From NCBI GenBank assembly GCA_023437865.1, contig JAEZFE010000219.1, positions 1-10,023 on the forward strand: a stretch of 10,023 bases of DNA. The letters are read 5' to 3'. The notes under the pieces are model-generated. The model made no database searches. It saw only the letters and a list, made by a program, of their open reading frames with translations, and was not told the origin of the DNA. Positions within the stretch are counted from its first letter, which is position 1. Every line of letters starts with the position of its first letter. Shown here in pieces: positions 1 to 7,101 of this stretch. Made by a program: the position numbers and the translations under genes. The stretch comes from Pseudomonadota bacterium. GTDB taxonomy: Bacteria; Pseudomonadota; Alphaproteobacteria; Rhodospirillales; Magnetospirillaceae.

Positions 1-20
1 ACCCCACGGAGATGGCCCCC

Positions 21-653
21 ATGGTCCACATGGTCGGTTTCGAGACCCACGAAGAAGCCCTGGTGAAGGGCATCATGGCGCAATTCAGGTCGGACAATTA
101 CGCGCTTGGCGAATTGCGCCGCATCGAGAAGCGTGACCTGCCTGGCTATAATGGCAAAGTGCTGCCGGCACGCATCGGCGTGTCCGACGACATCGAGATG
201 ACCATGGTGCTGTCTTGTCTATCGCCGTTCACCGTGGCGCACGAACTGGCCCATGTGTCCGACATCTCGACCCGGCGCCAGGAAAGCCTGGACAATCTGT
301 CGCTGGAGATGTCAACCAATTGGCATCTGGCCCACCGCATGTCGAGCGAGTACTACGCTAATCGCATCGCCTGCGACTACTCCGAAGAGCCTCACATCTT
401 CGCGGCGTTCCAGAACGACGTGGCTGGTCTGAAAATGTCCGTCCGCGATGGCGATTGGGCCTCGACCCTGATCCACTACGCCCTGCTGCTCGGCATCATG
501 CACGGCATGAAGCGCATGGACGTGGACCCCATCCAATTCCTGGGCGCCGTCACCGGCCTGCCAGAGGCTGTCATCAAGGGTATCGAGGGCTTCCGCCACC
601 AGGCGCAAGTGTTCTTCGATGGCTATGGCGGATCGATGGCACAGGCCGCTTGA
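21..653 (+). CDS. Hypothetical protein with HExxH zinc-metallopeptidase-like motif
   Basis: I do not recognise a named family. Seen: about 210 residues with no signal peptide or clear membrane segment, so probably cytoplasmic. Counting from the ATG at 21, a HELAH motif (His74, Glu75, His78) is followed about 32 residues later by Glu110 in a stretch reading SSEYYANRIACDY. A HExxH helix followed by a Glu within a helix resembles gluzincin-type metallopeptidases, and the E-x-x-AN-x-(F/I)A pattern recalls the ImmA/IrrE (DUF955) class; assignment to that class is inference. The HELAH context argues for a real zinc site, but activity is unproven. The start is uncertain: ATGs lie at 12, 21 and 30. 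GGAG at 8-11 touches the first but sits 9 nt before the second, so 21 is preferred. The frame is open to the left edge, so the gene could begin outside the window. It converges on the receiver gene that ends at 716. Confidence 0.72.
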   Translation: MVHMVGFETHEEALVKGIMAQFRSDNYALGELRRIEKRDLPGYNGKVLPARIGVSDDIEMTMVLSCLSPFTVAHELAHVSDISTRRQESLDNLSLEMSTNWHLAHRMSSEYYANRIACDYSEEPHIFAAFQNDVAGLKMSVRDGDWASTLIHYALLLGIMHGMKRMDVDPIQFLGAVTGLPEAVIKGIEGFRHQAQVFFDGYGGSMAQAA

Positions 654-682
654 GTCGTTCCCGCTTAAACGAAAGCAGCTCC

Positions 683-711
683 GTCTTGCCTTGAGCGCTG
701 CACGTCAAGAC
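683..711. terminator. Possible weak stem-loop between convergent genes
   Basis: The arms GTCTTG (683-688) and CAAGAC (706-711) are perfectly complementary, with a 17-nt loop. An alternative shorter pairing uses CTTGA (690-694) with TCAAG (705-709). The element lies in the 62-bp gap between the stop at 653 and the convergent stop at 716, where a bidirectional terminator would be expected. There is no run of T on either side, so it is not a classical intrinsic terminator. Confidence 0.25.
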
Positions 712-715
712 AGTA

Positions 716-1114
716 TTAGCCAAATACCCGGAAGCCCTGAATCTCGCCTTCCATGGCCCAAGTCAGGGCATCGAGAAAGGTCTCGACGCCGCAGGGCTTG
801 CTGATCAGGCCGACAAAGCCGGCAGCTTGGAGTTCACGTATCAGGCTGTCGCGCTGCACGGCGGTCAGCGCAATGATAGGAACGCCAGCCGTGGCCGGCT
901 CCGCCTTGAGCTGTGCCGCCACCTCGAAGCCTGAACTGTTGGGGAGTGTCAGGTCCAGCAAGATCAAGCCGGGACTTGCGCCGCGGGCTACCGGCAGCGC
1001 GTCTTCGGCCCGGTCCACCAGCTTGGCCTGGTAATCAGTCAGCCCGACCAGCTCGGAATACAGCTCAAGATTGACGACGTTGTCGTCGACGATCAGGACG
1101 GTCCGCTGAGACAT
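716..1114 (-). CDS. Single-domain response regulator (DivK/CheY-like receiver)
   Basis: Stand-alone receiver protein of 132 residues, the usual length for a CheY/DivK-type protein. All key receiver positions are present: the acidic pair Asp10-Asp11, the phospho-acceptor Asp54 in LILLDLTLP, the switch Thr84 in IALTA, and Lys106 in SKP. There is no DNA-binding, enzymatic or HPt domain after the receiver, so it should act as a phosphate shuttle or by protein-protein contact. Its ATG (1112-1114) lies inside the 3' end of the upstream hybrid kinase gene, overlapping by 22 bp, and TGGAG ends 5 nt upstream of it. The two are almost certainly co-transcribed and translationally coupled, making the kinase the most likely partner. 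The specific cellular output is unknown. Confidence 0.93.
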   Translation of the reverse strand: MSQRTVLIVDDNVVNLELYSELVGLTDYQAKLVDRAEDALPVARGASPGLILLDLTLPNSSGFEVAAQLKAEPATAGVPIIALTAVQRDSLIRELQAAGFVGLISKPCGVETFLDALTWAMEGEIQGFRVFG

Positions 1115-3318
1115 TCAGGCTCCACGGGGTCGGGTTGCGGCGCCGGGGCGCGCCCCGTCGATGACAGGAGGTCGTCCAGGGTAGAGAGGAATTCGGAAAT
1201 GTCCAACGGTTTCATGAGATACTTGGCAAATCCCGCCTCAAGACCGCGCCGGATGACGGTCTGACTTACATTGGCGGAAAGCGCCACCACGGGGATATTC
1301 CGGGTTTCCTCCATTTCCTTAAGTCGGCGCACGGCCTCGATACCATTCATCCCGGGCAGATTGACGTCGAGGACGATGATATCGGGCTGGATCTGCAAGG
1401 CCAGTTCCAGGCCCAGTTCGGCGGTATGGGTGGAGGTGAACTGGACATTGGGCAACTCAGACGCCAGTGCCCGCATCAGTTGGATGTTGGCCGGATTGTC
1501 CTCAACGTAGAGCAACCGCCACGTTGTATCCTTGACCGCCATTTCCAGCGTGTGGATTTCGGCAGGCCCGCATGGAGTTGAGGGGGTTGCTGCGCTCATT
1601 GCGCGTGGAACCTCGACCCAGAACGTGCTGCCGACGCCCTCCACCGTATCAAAGCCTATGCGGCCATTCATGGCCTCCACCAGCCGTTTGGTGATGGTCA
1701 GGCCAACGCCTGTGCCCTCTACCTCCGTGGCTTCAGCGCCCAGACGATTGAACGGTTGGAAGAGTGAACCGAGCTTATCGGCGGGAATGCCAAAGCCGTT
1801 GTCGGTGACGGAAAAGCGCACCGCACCGGCGCTGCCATTGGCAATGACCAAGGTCACCTTACCCTCGGGCCGATTATACTTGACCGCATTGGAAATCAGA
1901 TTGAGCAACACCTGCTTGAACCGGGTGTAGTCAATCCACACCTTGGCGCGTTCCTCGACCCGCCAATCTTCGATGGTGATCCCATTACGCTGGGCGTAGG
2001 ACCGGGCCAGCGCCAGGCATTCGCCGATCAGCGGTACCGGGTCCACCGCCTCCACTGACAGTGCCAGTTTGCCCGCCTCGATGCGCGCCAGATCAAGAAC
2101 TTCGTTGATCAGTTCCAGCAGGTGGTTGCCACCCTTGAGAATGTGGCCCAACTGGGCTCGCTGTTTCTCGGTCAACGGACCGGGCCGCTCAGTGGCCAGC
2201 AATTGCGCGAAACCCAGGATGGCATTGAGCGGCGTACGCAACTCGTGGCTCATGGACGACAGAAAGTCAGATTTAGCCTGGTTGGCCCGGTCAGCCTCTT
2301 CCTTGGCGGCCTGCAGGTCTATCTGGTGCGCCTCAAGCTCCGTCAGCGCCGCCCGTAAGGATTCCTCGGCAAATTGGCGTTCGGTCACCTCGGCCATGAG
2401 TTCGCGGGTGCGCTCCTCCACGCGCAGCTCCAACTCGCCATGAGCACGCTGAAGCTCCTCATTGGCATGGCTCAGCAAACGTCCCGACTCGTGCAACTGC
2501 TGGTACGGCTCGCGGATGGCCCCCAGGAACAGGCCGCGATAGACCAGCGCATAGGCCACGACGATATACAGGTGACCCATCTGGTTGTAGATGTCGAAAG
2601 GATTGGCGTAGATGGCAAAAAAAAGCCCTCCCAATCCCATCACCCACGACGAGGCCGCAAGCCAAGCCCGCCCGCCCTTAAGCCAAAACAGGCCGGCAGC
2701 GCACAGGAACAGCGCATTAAGCACGATCTCTGTAACCACCTTGAAAGTGGTCAGGCCCTCGCCGGGAATAAACGTGCGCGGCAAATCTTCTAGCCGGAAC
2801 AGGGCGGCGTAGAATGCGACTGCCACCCAGACCAGCACTGCCGCCAGCACCAGATTATGGGTGCGGGCATGGACGAAGGGCCGCCACGGCCTGAAGGCCG
2901 CAGCCAGCAAGGCGGTAACGGCCAGCGTGCGCTCCGCGAACCAGAAGGCGATCGCCTTTTCCGGGCCTGCCGGGGTCAGGAATTGGGGCATGCCCTTGTA
3001 GGACATGGTGTGGCCGATGTTGAGCAAACAGATGCCCAGGAACGCCGCCGCCAGGATCGAGAGGTTGCCGGCGCGGGCGTGCCTGTCGGCATTCCACGCC
3101 ACCCCGAACACCAACCCCGCCACCAGAGTGGTGAAGGTCTCGACCATCTGGTGGGCGGCCAGGTAGTCGTCGAGCTGCGTGAACAGCGTGATGCGCGGCA
3201 GTGCCGGCATGAAGGCGAACAGCGCGGTCAGCAAGACGGCCGTGGTCACCGCCACCCGTGCACCGCCGCTGGCCTGCACGCCAAGGGCCCACCCCCGGCC
3301 ATGGTCCATGAAACTCAT
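1093..3318 (-). CDS. MASE3-type membrane hybrid sensor histidine kinase with C-terminal receiver
   Basis: Hybrid sensor kinase of 741 residues. About eight hydrophobic segments lie between residues 22 and 265; the stretch near 101-134 with HTMSYKGMPQFLTP and a following FWFAERT matches the MASE3 membrane sensor domain, whose ligand is generally not known. Next come a long coiled coil (about 277-345), a HisKA domain with SHELRTPLN (His358), an ATPase domain with N box Asn477, G1 DNGFGIP (506-512) and G2 GTGVGL (535-540), then a receiver domain with Asp607, phospho-acceptor Asp651 in VLDVNLPG, Ser681 and Lys703. All catalytic residues look intact. No HPt domain is present. Start choice: an in-frame ATG exists at 3366, but it has no ribosome site and lies upstream of the candidate -10 box. 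The ATG at 3318 has GGGGGG 4 nt upstream and is preferred. It is followed by, and overlaps, the single-domain receiver gene, and is divergent from the repeat protein at 3482. Confidence 0.93.
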   Translation of the reverse strand: MSFMDHGRGWALGVQASGGARVAVTTAVLLTALFAFMPALPRITLFTQLDDYLAAHQMVETFTTLVAGLVFGVAWNADRHARAGNLSILAAAFLGICLLNIGHTMSYKGMPQFLTPAGPEKAIAFWFAERTLAVTALLAAAFRPWRPFVHARTHNLVLAAVLVWVAVAFYAALFRLEDLPRTFIPGEGLTTFKVVTEIVLNALFLCAAGLFWLKGGRAWLAASSWVMGLGGLFFAIYANPFDIYNQMGHLYIVVAYALVYRGLFLGAIREPYQQLHESGRLLSHANEELQRAHGELELRVEERTRELMAEVTERQFAEESLRAALTELEAHQIDLQAAKEEADRANQAKSDFLSSMSHELRTPLNAILGFAQLLATERPGPLTEKQRAQLGHILKGGNHLLELINEVLDLARIEAGKLALSVEAVDPVPLIGECLALARSYAQRNGITIEDWRVEERAKVWIDYTRFKQVLLNLISNAVKYNRPEGKVTLVIANGSAGAVRFSVTDNGFGIPADKLGSLFQPFNRLGAEATEVEGTGVGLTITKRLVEAMNGRIGFDTVEGVGSTFWVEVPRAMSAATPSTPCGPAEIHTLEMAVKDTTWRLLYVEDNPANIQLMRALASELPNVQFTSTHTAELGLELALQIQPDIIVLDVNLPGMNGIEAVRRLKEMEETRNIPVVALSANVSQTVIRRGLEAGFAKYLMKPLDISEFLSTLDDLLSSTGRAPAPQPDPVEPECLSGPS

Positions 3319-3356
3319 CAATCCCCCCAGACGGCAGAGCGATCCTGCCGGAGGCC

Positions 3357-3385
3357 ATATTAGCATCGGTGAAAATGTGTGGAAA
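3357..3385 (-). promoter_or_regulatory. Candidate sigma-70-type promoter for the MASE3 kinase operon
   Basis: Read on the minus strand, TTTCCA (3380-3385) and TAATAT (3357-3362) are separated by 17 nt. Each matches four of six consensus bases. The position, about 40 bp before the preferred ATG at 3318, fits and supports that start over the upstream ATG at 3366. This is assigned by eye only. Confidence 0.4.
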
Positions 3386-3421
3386 CCGTGCCAAGGCGAT
3401 AGGACCGCCGCATACCGAGCC

Positions 3422-3451
3422 TTGCCCCTCGCAGCGCAGCAAGACCATAAT
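3422..3451 (+). promoter_or_regulatory. Candidate promoter for the repeat protein gene
   Basis: TTGCCC (3422-3427) and CATAAT (3446-3451) are separated by 18 nt. The -10 box matches five of six consensus bases and the -35 four of six. Transcription would start near 3458, just before the G-rich ribosome site at 3468-3472 and the ATG at 3482. It lies back to back with the minus-strand promoter candidate in the same 163-bp gap. Assigned by eye only. Confidence 0.42.
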
Positions 3452-3481
3452 GAAAAAAGTGCCTATTGGGGGCGGGACTGG

Positions 3482-4312
3482 ATGACATCGCGCGGGATGG
3501 CTGGTGACATTGAAAACGACCAGATGGCCGCTTTGCTGGACCGTCTGGATCTCCTTGCAAACAGCTTGGATGAGCTGAGCCAAGGCATCGCGCCAACGGT
3601 CGTCGAGCAATTATCGCGCATGGAAAAGCGCGACGTGCATGCCATTAACGCCCTCGATACCTTCGCCACCGCGCTGAAGAGCGTGAGCATGCACCTGGCC
3701 CATGTGCGCCAAGCCATCCACCAGGACAATGCCGCTAATTCCGCCCGGCTGGAGGCGGTCGCAAAGCAGCTGGCTGAGATCGACTCACGGCTGAGCGAAG
3801 GCTTGGTCGTTGACGTCGGGCCGATGGCCGAGGCTTTCGACAGCATCGCCAGTCGACTGGCCGGACTGGAAGCCAAGCTGGAGCATCAGCAGCGCACTTG
3901 GCCATCCGATGCCAACGCGCTTGCCGGCACGCTAACCGCCATTGCCGACCGCCTGGCAAGGGTCGAGGCCAAGATTGACTCTGCCGCCCAGCAACCGGCG
4001 CTCGAACCCCAGGCCACCGCCGAACTGTTGGAAATGATCGCCGCCCGTATCGCGACGGTGGAGCAGAAGGTCGATCCCGGCGCAGGCACTTCCGTTGCCG
4101 CCTGCCTGCTGGCAGTGGACCGTCGGTTGTCACGGATCGAAGGCGGCTTGCGCATGAACCGCCCCATGCCGGCGGCCGAGGACATTCCCCACCTGACCGA
4201 TGTGATCAAAGTGGAAAGCCGGCACACTCCCGAACTCGAACCGCTGCCGGAGGACGGGCGCGAGCGGGTAGACGTCCTGCTGGAACAGGTGTTCAAGGTT
4301 CTGGCGCGCTAG
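3482..4312 (+). CDS. Hypothetical helical/coiled-coil protein with internal ~32-residue repeats
   Basis: Not recognised. The 276-residue protein is almost entirely predicted helix by composition (rich in Ala, Leu, Glu, Asp, Arg), with no signal peptide, membrane segment or catalytic motif. Degenerate units occur at residues 90-107 (LEAVAKQLAEIDSRL), 119-136 (FDSIASRLAGLEAKL), 151-168 (LTAIADRLARVEAKI), 183-200 (LEMIAARIATVEQKV) and 209-226 (LLAVDRRLSRIEGGL). The three central ones are spaced exactly 32 residues apart. The C-terminal 45 residues are acidic and then end in a short helix (VDVLLEQVFKVLAR). The reading frame stays open upstream to 3179, but that part is antisense to the kinase gene. 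ATG 3482 follows GGGGG (3468-3472) and a candidate promoter, so it is chosen; ATG 3497 is an alternative. The gene is divergent from the MASE3 kinase and ends 18 bp from the convergent cysW stop. A scaffold or oligomerising role is possible but only inferred. Confidence 0.78.
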   Translation: MTSRGMAGDIENDQMAALLDRLDLLANSLDELSQGIAPTVVEQLSRMEKRDVHAINALDTFATALKSVSMHLAHVRQAIHQDNAANSARLEAVAKQLAEIDSRLSEGLVVDVGPMAEAFDSIASRLAGLEAKLEHQQRTWPSDANALAGTLTAIADRLARVEAKIDSAAQQPALEPQATAELLEMIAARIATVEQKVDPGAGTSVAACLLAVDRRLSRIEGGLRMNRPMPAAEDIPHLTDVIKVESRHTPELEPLPEDGRERVDVLLEQVFKVLAR

Positions 4313-4330
4313 CCCGCAGCTCCGCGCTCC

Positions 4331-5194
4331 TTACCCCAGCGGCTCGTCATCCATGGCTGCATCCCGGCGGCCTTCCACGACGCTCTTCAGCACGACGGTG
4401 ATCAGCGCCAGAAGCGTGAGCACGGAGGCGGCGGCGAAGGCACCGGAACCGTCGTAATCGTGGTACAGCAGGTCGATGTAAAGCGGCAGCGTGTTGGTCT
4501 CGCCACGGATGTGGCCGGAAACCACGGATACGGCACCGAACTCGCCCAGAGAGCGGGCGGCGCACAGAATGAGGCCGTAAAACAGCGCCCATTTGACGTT
4601 GGGCAGGGTCACCGACAGGAAGGTCCGCAGGCCGCCGGCTCCCAGCACCTGCGCAGCCTCTTCCTCCTCCGTGCCCTGAAGCTGCATCAAGGGCATGACC
4701 TCGCGGGCGACGAAGGGGCTGGTGACGAACAAGGTGGCCAGCACGATGCCGGGTACGGCGAACATGACCTTGATTTCATGGTCCATCAGCCATTCGCCGA
4801 ACAGGCCGGAAGTGCCATAGACCATCATGGTGGCGACGCCGGCCACGATCGGCGACACCGAGAACGGCACTTCGATCAGGCTGACCAGCCACTTCTTGCC
4901 CTGCCAGCGGAACTTGGTCACCGCCCAGGCCACCGACAGGCCATAGATGGCGTTGACCGGCACCACCACGGCCACCACGAACAGCGACAAAAAAACGGCG
5001 TGCAGCGCCTCGGGCTGGCTGATGGCGCGCCACCAGCCGTCCCAGCCCTTGCCGAAGGCGTTGACGAACACCACGGCGGTCGGCACCCCCAGGATGATGA
5101 CGGCCAGCAGCACGGCGGCACCGATCAACAGGCGCCGGCCCAGGCCGCTGCCCTGGGCATGGTGGCGGTGATGCACCGTCATGGTCGGGATCAT
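4331..5194 (-). CDS. cysW: Sulfate/thiosulfate ABC transporter permease CysW
   Basis: Inner-membrane permease half of the sulfate/thiosulfate importer, pairing with CysT. The 287 residues hold about six hydrophobic segments (near 22-45, 65-92, 105-127, 145-161, 203-225, 253-271). The cytoplasmic EAA loop, which docks the ATPase, spans about 178-198 with EEAAQVLGAGG and ends in TLPNVK; SLGEFGAVSVVSG and the NTLPLYI segment are typical of CysW. Start: the ATG at 5194 lies 4 nt after the cysT stop with AAGGG about 8 nt upstream, indicating translational coupling. A longer in-frame start at 5242 would overlap cysT by 44 bp and adds a non-conserved tail. A His cluster, HHRHH, sits at residues 8-12. 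This is the last gene of the operon: where cysA is usually found, a convergent gene ends after 18 bp. Confidence 0.92.
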   Translation of the reverse strand: MIPTMTVHHRHHAQGSGLGRRLLIGAAVLLAVIILGVPTAVVFVNAFGKGWDGWWRAISQPEALHAVFLSLFVVAVVVPVNAIYGLSVAWAVTKFRWQGKKWLVSLIEVPFSVSPIVAGVATMMVYGTSGLFGEWLMDHEIKVMFAVPGIVLATLFVTSPFVAREVMPLMQLQGTEEEEAAQVLGAGGLRTFLSVTLPNVKWALFYGLILCAARSLGEFGAVSVVSGHIRGETNTLPLYIDLLYHDYDGSGAFAAASVLTLLALITVVLKSVVEGRRDAAMDDEPLG

Positions 5195-5198
5195 GGGG

Positions 5199-6020
5199 TC
5201 AGCCCTTGTCGAGATAACGCTGCTGCCAGGCCTGCAGCGCATTGGTGGCCAGCATCACCAGGAACGCCATGGCGAGCACCACGGTGGCGATCGCGGTGGC
5301 GGCGCCGTACTCATATTCCTCGAGCCGGATGTAGATCAGCAGCGCCGTGATCTCGGTCTCGAACGGTCGGTTGCCGGCAATAAAGATGATGGCGCCGAAC
5401 TCGCCCAGGCAGCGGGCGAAGGCCAAGCTGACGCCGGCGATCAATGCCGGCAAAATGGTGGGCAGGACCACGCGCGCAAACACCTGCCAATCGGTGGCGC
5501 CGAGGATGCGGGCGGCCTCCTCCACGTCGGTCTCAAGGTCCTCGATGACGGGCTGCACCGTGCGCACGACGAACGGCAGGCTGGTAAACGCCATGGCCAC
5601 GGCAATGCCGGGCTGGGCATGGGCAACGTGGATGCCCCACGGCACCAGATACTGGCCAAACCAGCCGTTCGGCGCGAACGCCGCCGTCAGCGCGACGCCC
5701 GCCACGGCGGTGGGCAGCGCGAACGGCAGATCCATCAGGGAATCGAGCAGGCGCCGGCCGGGAAAATCGTAGCGCGCCAGCACCCAGGCGAACAACAGGC
5801 CGACCACGGCGTTGAAGCTCGCGGCCTCCAGCGCCGAGATCACGGTGATCTGGTAACTGGCGAGCGCGCGCGGGCTAGTGGTGGCGGCCAGAAATTGGTG
5901 GGCCGAAAGGCCGCTGGCCTTCACCAGAAGCGCCGCGATAGGCAACAGGACGATGAGGCCGAGATACGAGACCGTCAGCCCCATGGTCAGGGAAAATCCA
6001 GGCAAGACGCCCCGCTTCAC
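5199..6020 (-). CDS. cysT: Sulfate/thiosulfate ABC transporter permease CysT (CysU)
   Basis: Second inner-membrane permease subunit (273 residues) of the sulfate/thiosulfate importer, forming the channel together with CysW. Six or so hydrophobic segments are visible, beginning near residues 12-33. The EAA loop runs about 167-187 (EEAARILGATDWQVF, ending in VVLP), and RCLGEFGAIIFIAGN is typical of CysT/CysU. The start codon is GTG (6018-6020), with AGGAG (complement at 6030-6034) 9 nt upstream; an in-frame TAG at 6033-6035 rules out a longer form. It follows cysP after a 65-bp gap and its stop is 4 nt before the cysW ATG. The gap to cysP contains only a poor 5-bp stem, so no clear attenuator was identified. 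Confidence 0.92.
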   Translation of the reverse strand: MKRGVLPGFSLTMGLTVSYLGLIVLLPIAALLVKASGLSAHQFLAATTSPRALASYQITVISALEAASFNAVVGLLFAWVLARYDFPGRRLLDSLMDLPFALPTAVAGVALTAAFAPNGWFGQYLVPWGIHVAHAQPGIAVAMAFTSLPFVVRTVQPVIEDLETDVEEAARILGATDWQVFARVVLPTILPALIAGVSLAFARCLGEFGAIIFIAGNRPFETEITALLIYIRLEEYEYGAATAIATVVLAMAFLVMLATNALQAWQQRYLDKG

Positions 6021-6029
6021 CGTACGACG

Positions 6030-6034
6030 CTCCT
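6030..6034 (-). promoter_or_regulatory. Ribosome binding site fixing the GTG start of cysT
   Basis: AGGAG on the minus strand lies 9 nt upstream of the GTG start at 6018-6020. It overlaps the in-frame stop at 6033-6035, so no earlier start is possible. The next in-frame ATG is 12 codons later, inside the first membrane segment. Confidence 0.7.
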
Positions 6035-6085
6035 AAATCCGAGGCGCGAAGGGATAGCCGAGGACGCCTTGCCGTTCCACTAAAA

Positions 6086-7093
6086 TCACCGCTTCTCAAA
6101 CACCTGGTCCAGGATGCCACCCTCGGCAAAATGGACCTTTTGAATGTTGCCCCAGCCGCCGAACAGTTGGACAGTGTAAAGACGGACCTCGGGGAATTGC
6201 GCTTTGTACTTGGCCGCCACCTTGGCATTGCCCACGCGATTGTAGTTCTTGGCCAGGATGTCCTGCGCCTCTTCCGAATAGAGGTAGTTGAGGTAAGCGG
6301 TCGCCACCTTGCGCGAGCCGCGCTTGTCGACAACCTTGTCCACCACCGCCACCGGGAATTCAGCCAGCAGGCTCACCGGCGGGACAATGATATCGAACTT
6401 GTCCTTGCCGAACTCACGCTGGATGCCGTTGACCTCGGCTTCAAAGGTGACCAGCACGTCGCCGGTCTGGCGCTCGACGAAGGTGGTGGTGGCGCCGCGC
6501 CCGCCGGTATCGAACACCGGCACGTTGGCCAGCAGCTGGCGCACGAATTCCTTGGCCTTGGCCTGGTCATTGCCGGACTTCTCGAGCGCGAAAGCGTAAG
6601 CGGCCAGGTAGGTGTACCGCGCGTTGCCCGAGGTCTTGGGATTGGGAAAGATCACCTTGACGTCCGAGCGGACCAGATCATCCCAGTTCTTGATGCCCTT
6701 GGGATTGCCCTTGCGCACCAGGAAGGCGGGCAGCGAGTAATAGGGCGAGGCCTGGTTCGGGAAGGCGTTGCTCCAGTCGGCGCGCACAAAGCCCTTGTCC
6801 GCCAGCGCCTGGACGTCGGTCACCTGGTTGAAGGTCACCACATCGGCGGGCAGGCCGTCGATGATCGAGCGCGCCTGCTTGGAGGAGCCGCCATGGGACT
6901 GCTTCACTTCGACAGACTGGCCGGTCTCCTTCTTCCACTGCGCCTGGAATGCCGGGTTGATCTGGGCATAGAGCTCGCGAGCGATATCGTAAGAGACATT
7001 GAGAATGTCAGCCGGGCCCTTCTCCTGCGCCTGGACGGCAGGAGCAAACGTCAGACCCAACGCGGTCAGCGCGGCGATCACACGAATCTTCAT
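6086..7093 (-). CDS. cysP: Periplasmic sulfate/thiosulfate-binding protein (CysP/Sbp family)
   Basis: Periplasmic receptor (335 residues) that delivers sulfate or thiosulfate to CysT/CysW. A signal peptide with a short basic start and hydrophobic core ends at about Ala22 (AVQA before QEKG). Family landmarks are VSYDIARELY (33-42), QSHGGSSKQA (65-74), ADVVTFNQVTDVQ (83-95), FPNPKTSGNARYTYLAA (149-165), GGRGATTTFVER (197-208), DVLVTFEAEV (212-221) and LAEFPVAVVDK (243-253). From memory, the NQVTDVQ and SFESEV-like blocks match E. coli CysP better than Sbp, which has a Trp where this has Phe217; this favours the CysP subtype, so thiosulfate as well as sulfate is likely. Start ATG 7091-7093 has GGGAG 6 nt upstream. 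It is the first gene of the operon. It could equally be labelled sbp by family-level annotation. Confidence 0.93.
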   Translation of the reverse strand: MKIRVIAALTALGLTFAPAVQAQEKGPADILNVSYDIARELYAQINPAFQAQWKKETGQSVEVKQSHGGSSKQARSIIDGLPADVVTFNQVTDVQALADKGFVRADWSNAFPNQASPYYSLPAFLVRKGNPKGIKNWDDLVRSDVKVIFPNPKTSGNARYTYLAAYAFALEKSGNDQAKAKEFVRQLLANVPVFDTGGRGATTTFVERQTGDVLVTFEAEVNGIQREFGKDKFDIIVPPVSLLAEFPVAVVDKVVDKRGSRKVATAYLNYLYSEEAQDILAKNYNRVGNAKVAAKYKAQFPEVRLYTVQLFGGWGNIQKVHFAEGGILDQVFEKR

Positions 7094-7101
7094 GGCGAAC
7101 T

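Noticed and set aside
3179..3481. N-terminal extension of the repeat protein to the ATG at 3179
   Set aside because: This part is antisense to the kinase membrane domain and crosses both promoter candidates; its composition does not resemble the rest of the protein.
2855..3610. Minus-strand 251-codon open frame overlapping the start of the MASE3 kinase and the divergent gene
   Set aside because: Out of frame with the kinase, which has clear membrane segments here; the translation is Arg/Gly/His/Pro-rich and would span the promoter region.
4304..4327. Stem GCGCG/CGCGC across the convergent gene ends as a terminator
   Set aside because: Only 5 bp with a 14-nt loop and no T tract; chance pairing is likely in GC-rich DNA.
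4460..5350. Plus-strand open frame of about 296 codons opposite cysW
   Set aside because: Antisense shadow with a His/Gly/Gln-rich translation and no domain.
6042..6069. Stem AGGCG/CGCCT between cysP and cysT as an attenuator reducing permease expression
   Set aside because: Five base pairs with an 18-nt loop, too weak to claim.
5181..6083. Plus-strand open frame of about 300 codons opposite cysT
   Set aside because: Antisense shadow; low-complexity His/Gln/Arg/Gly-rich translation, while the opposite strand encodes a complete permease.
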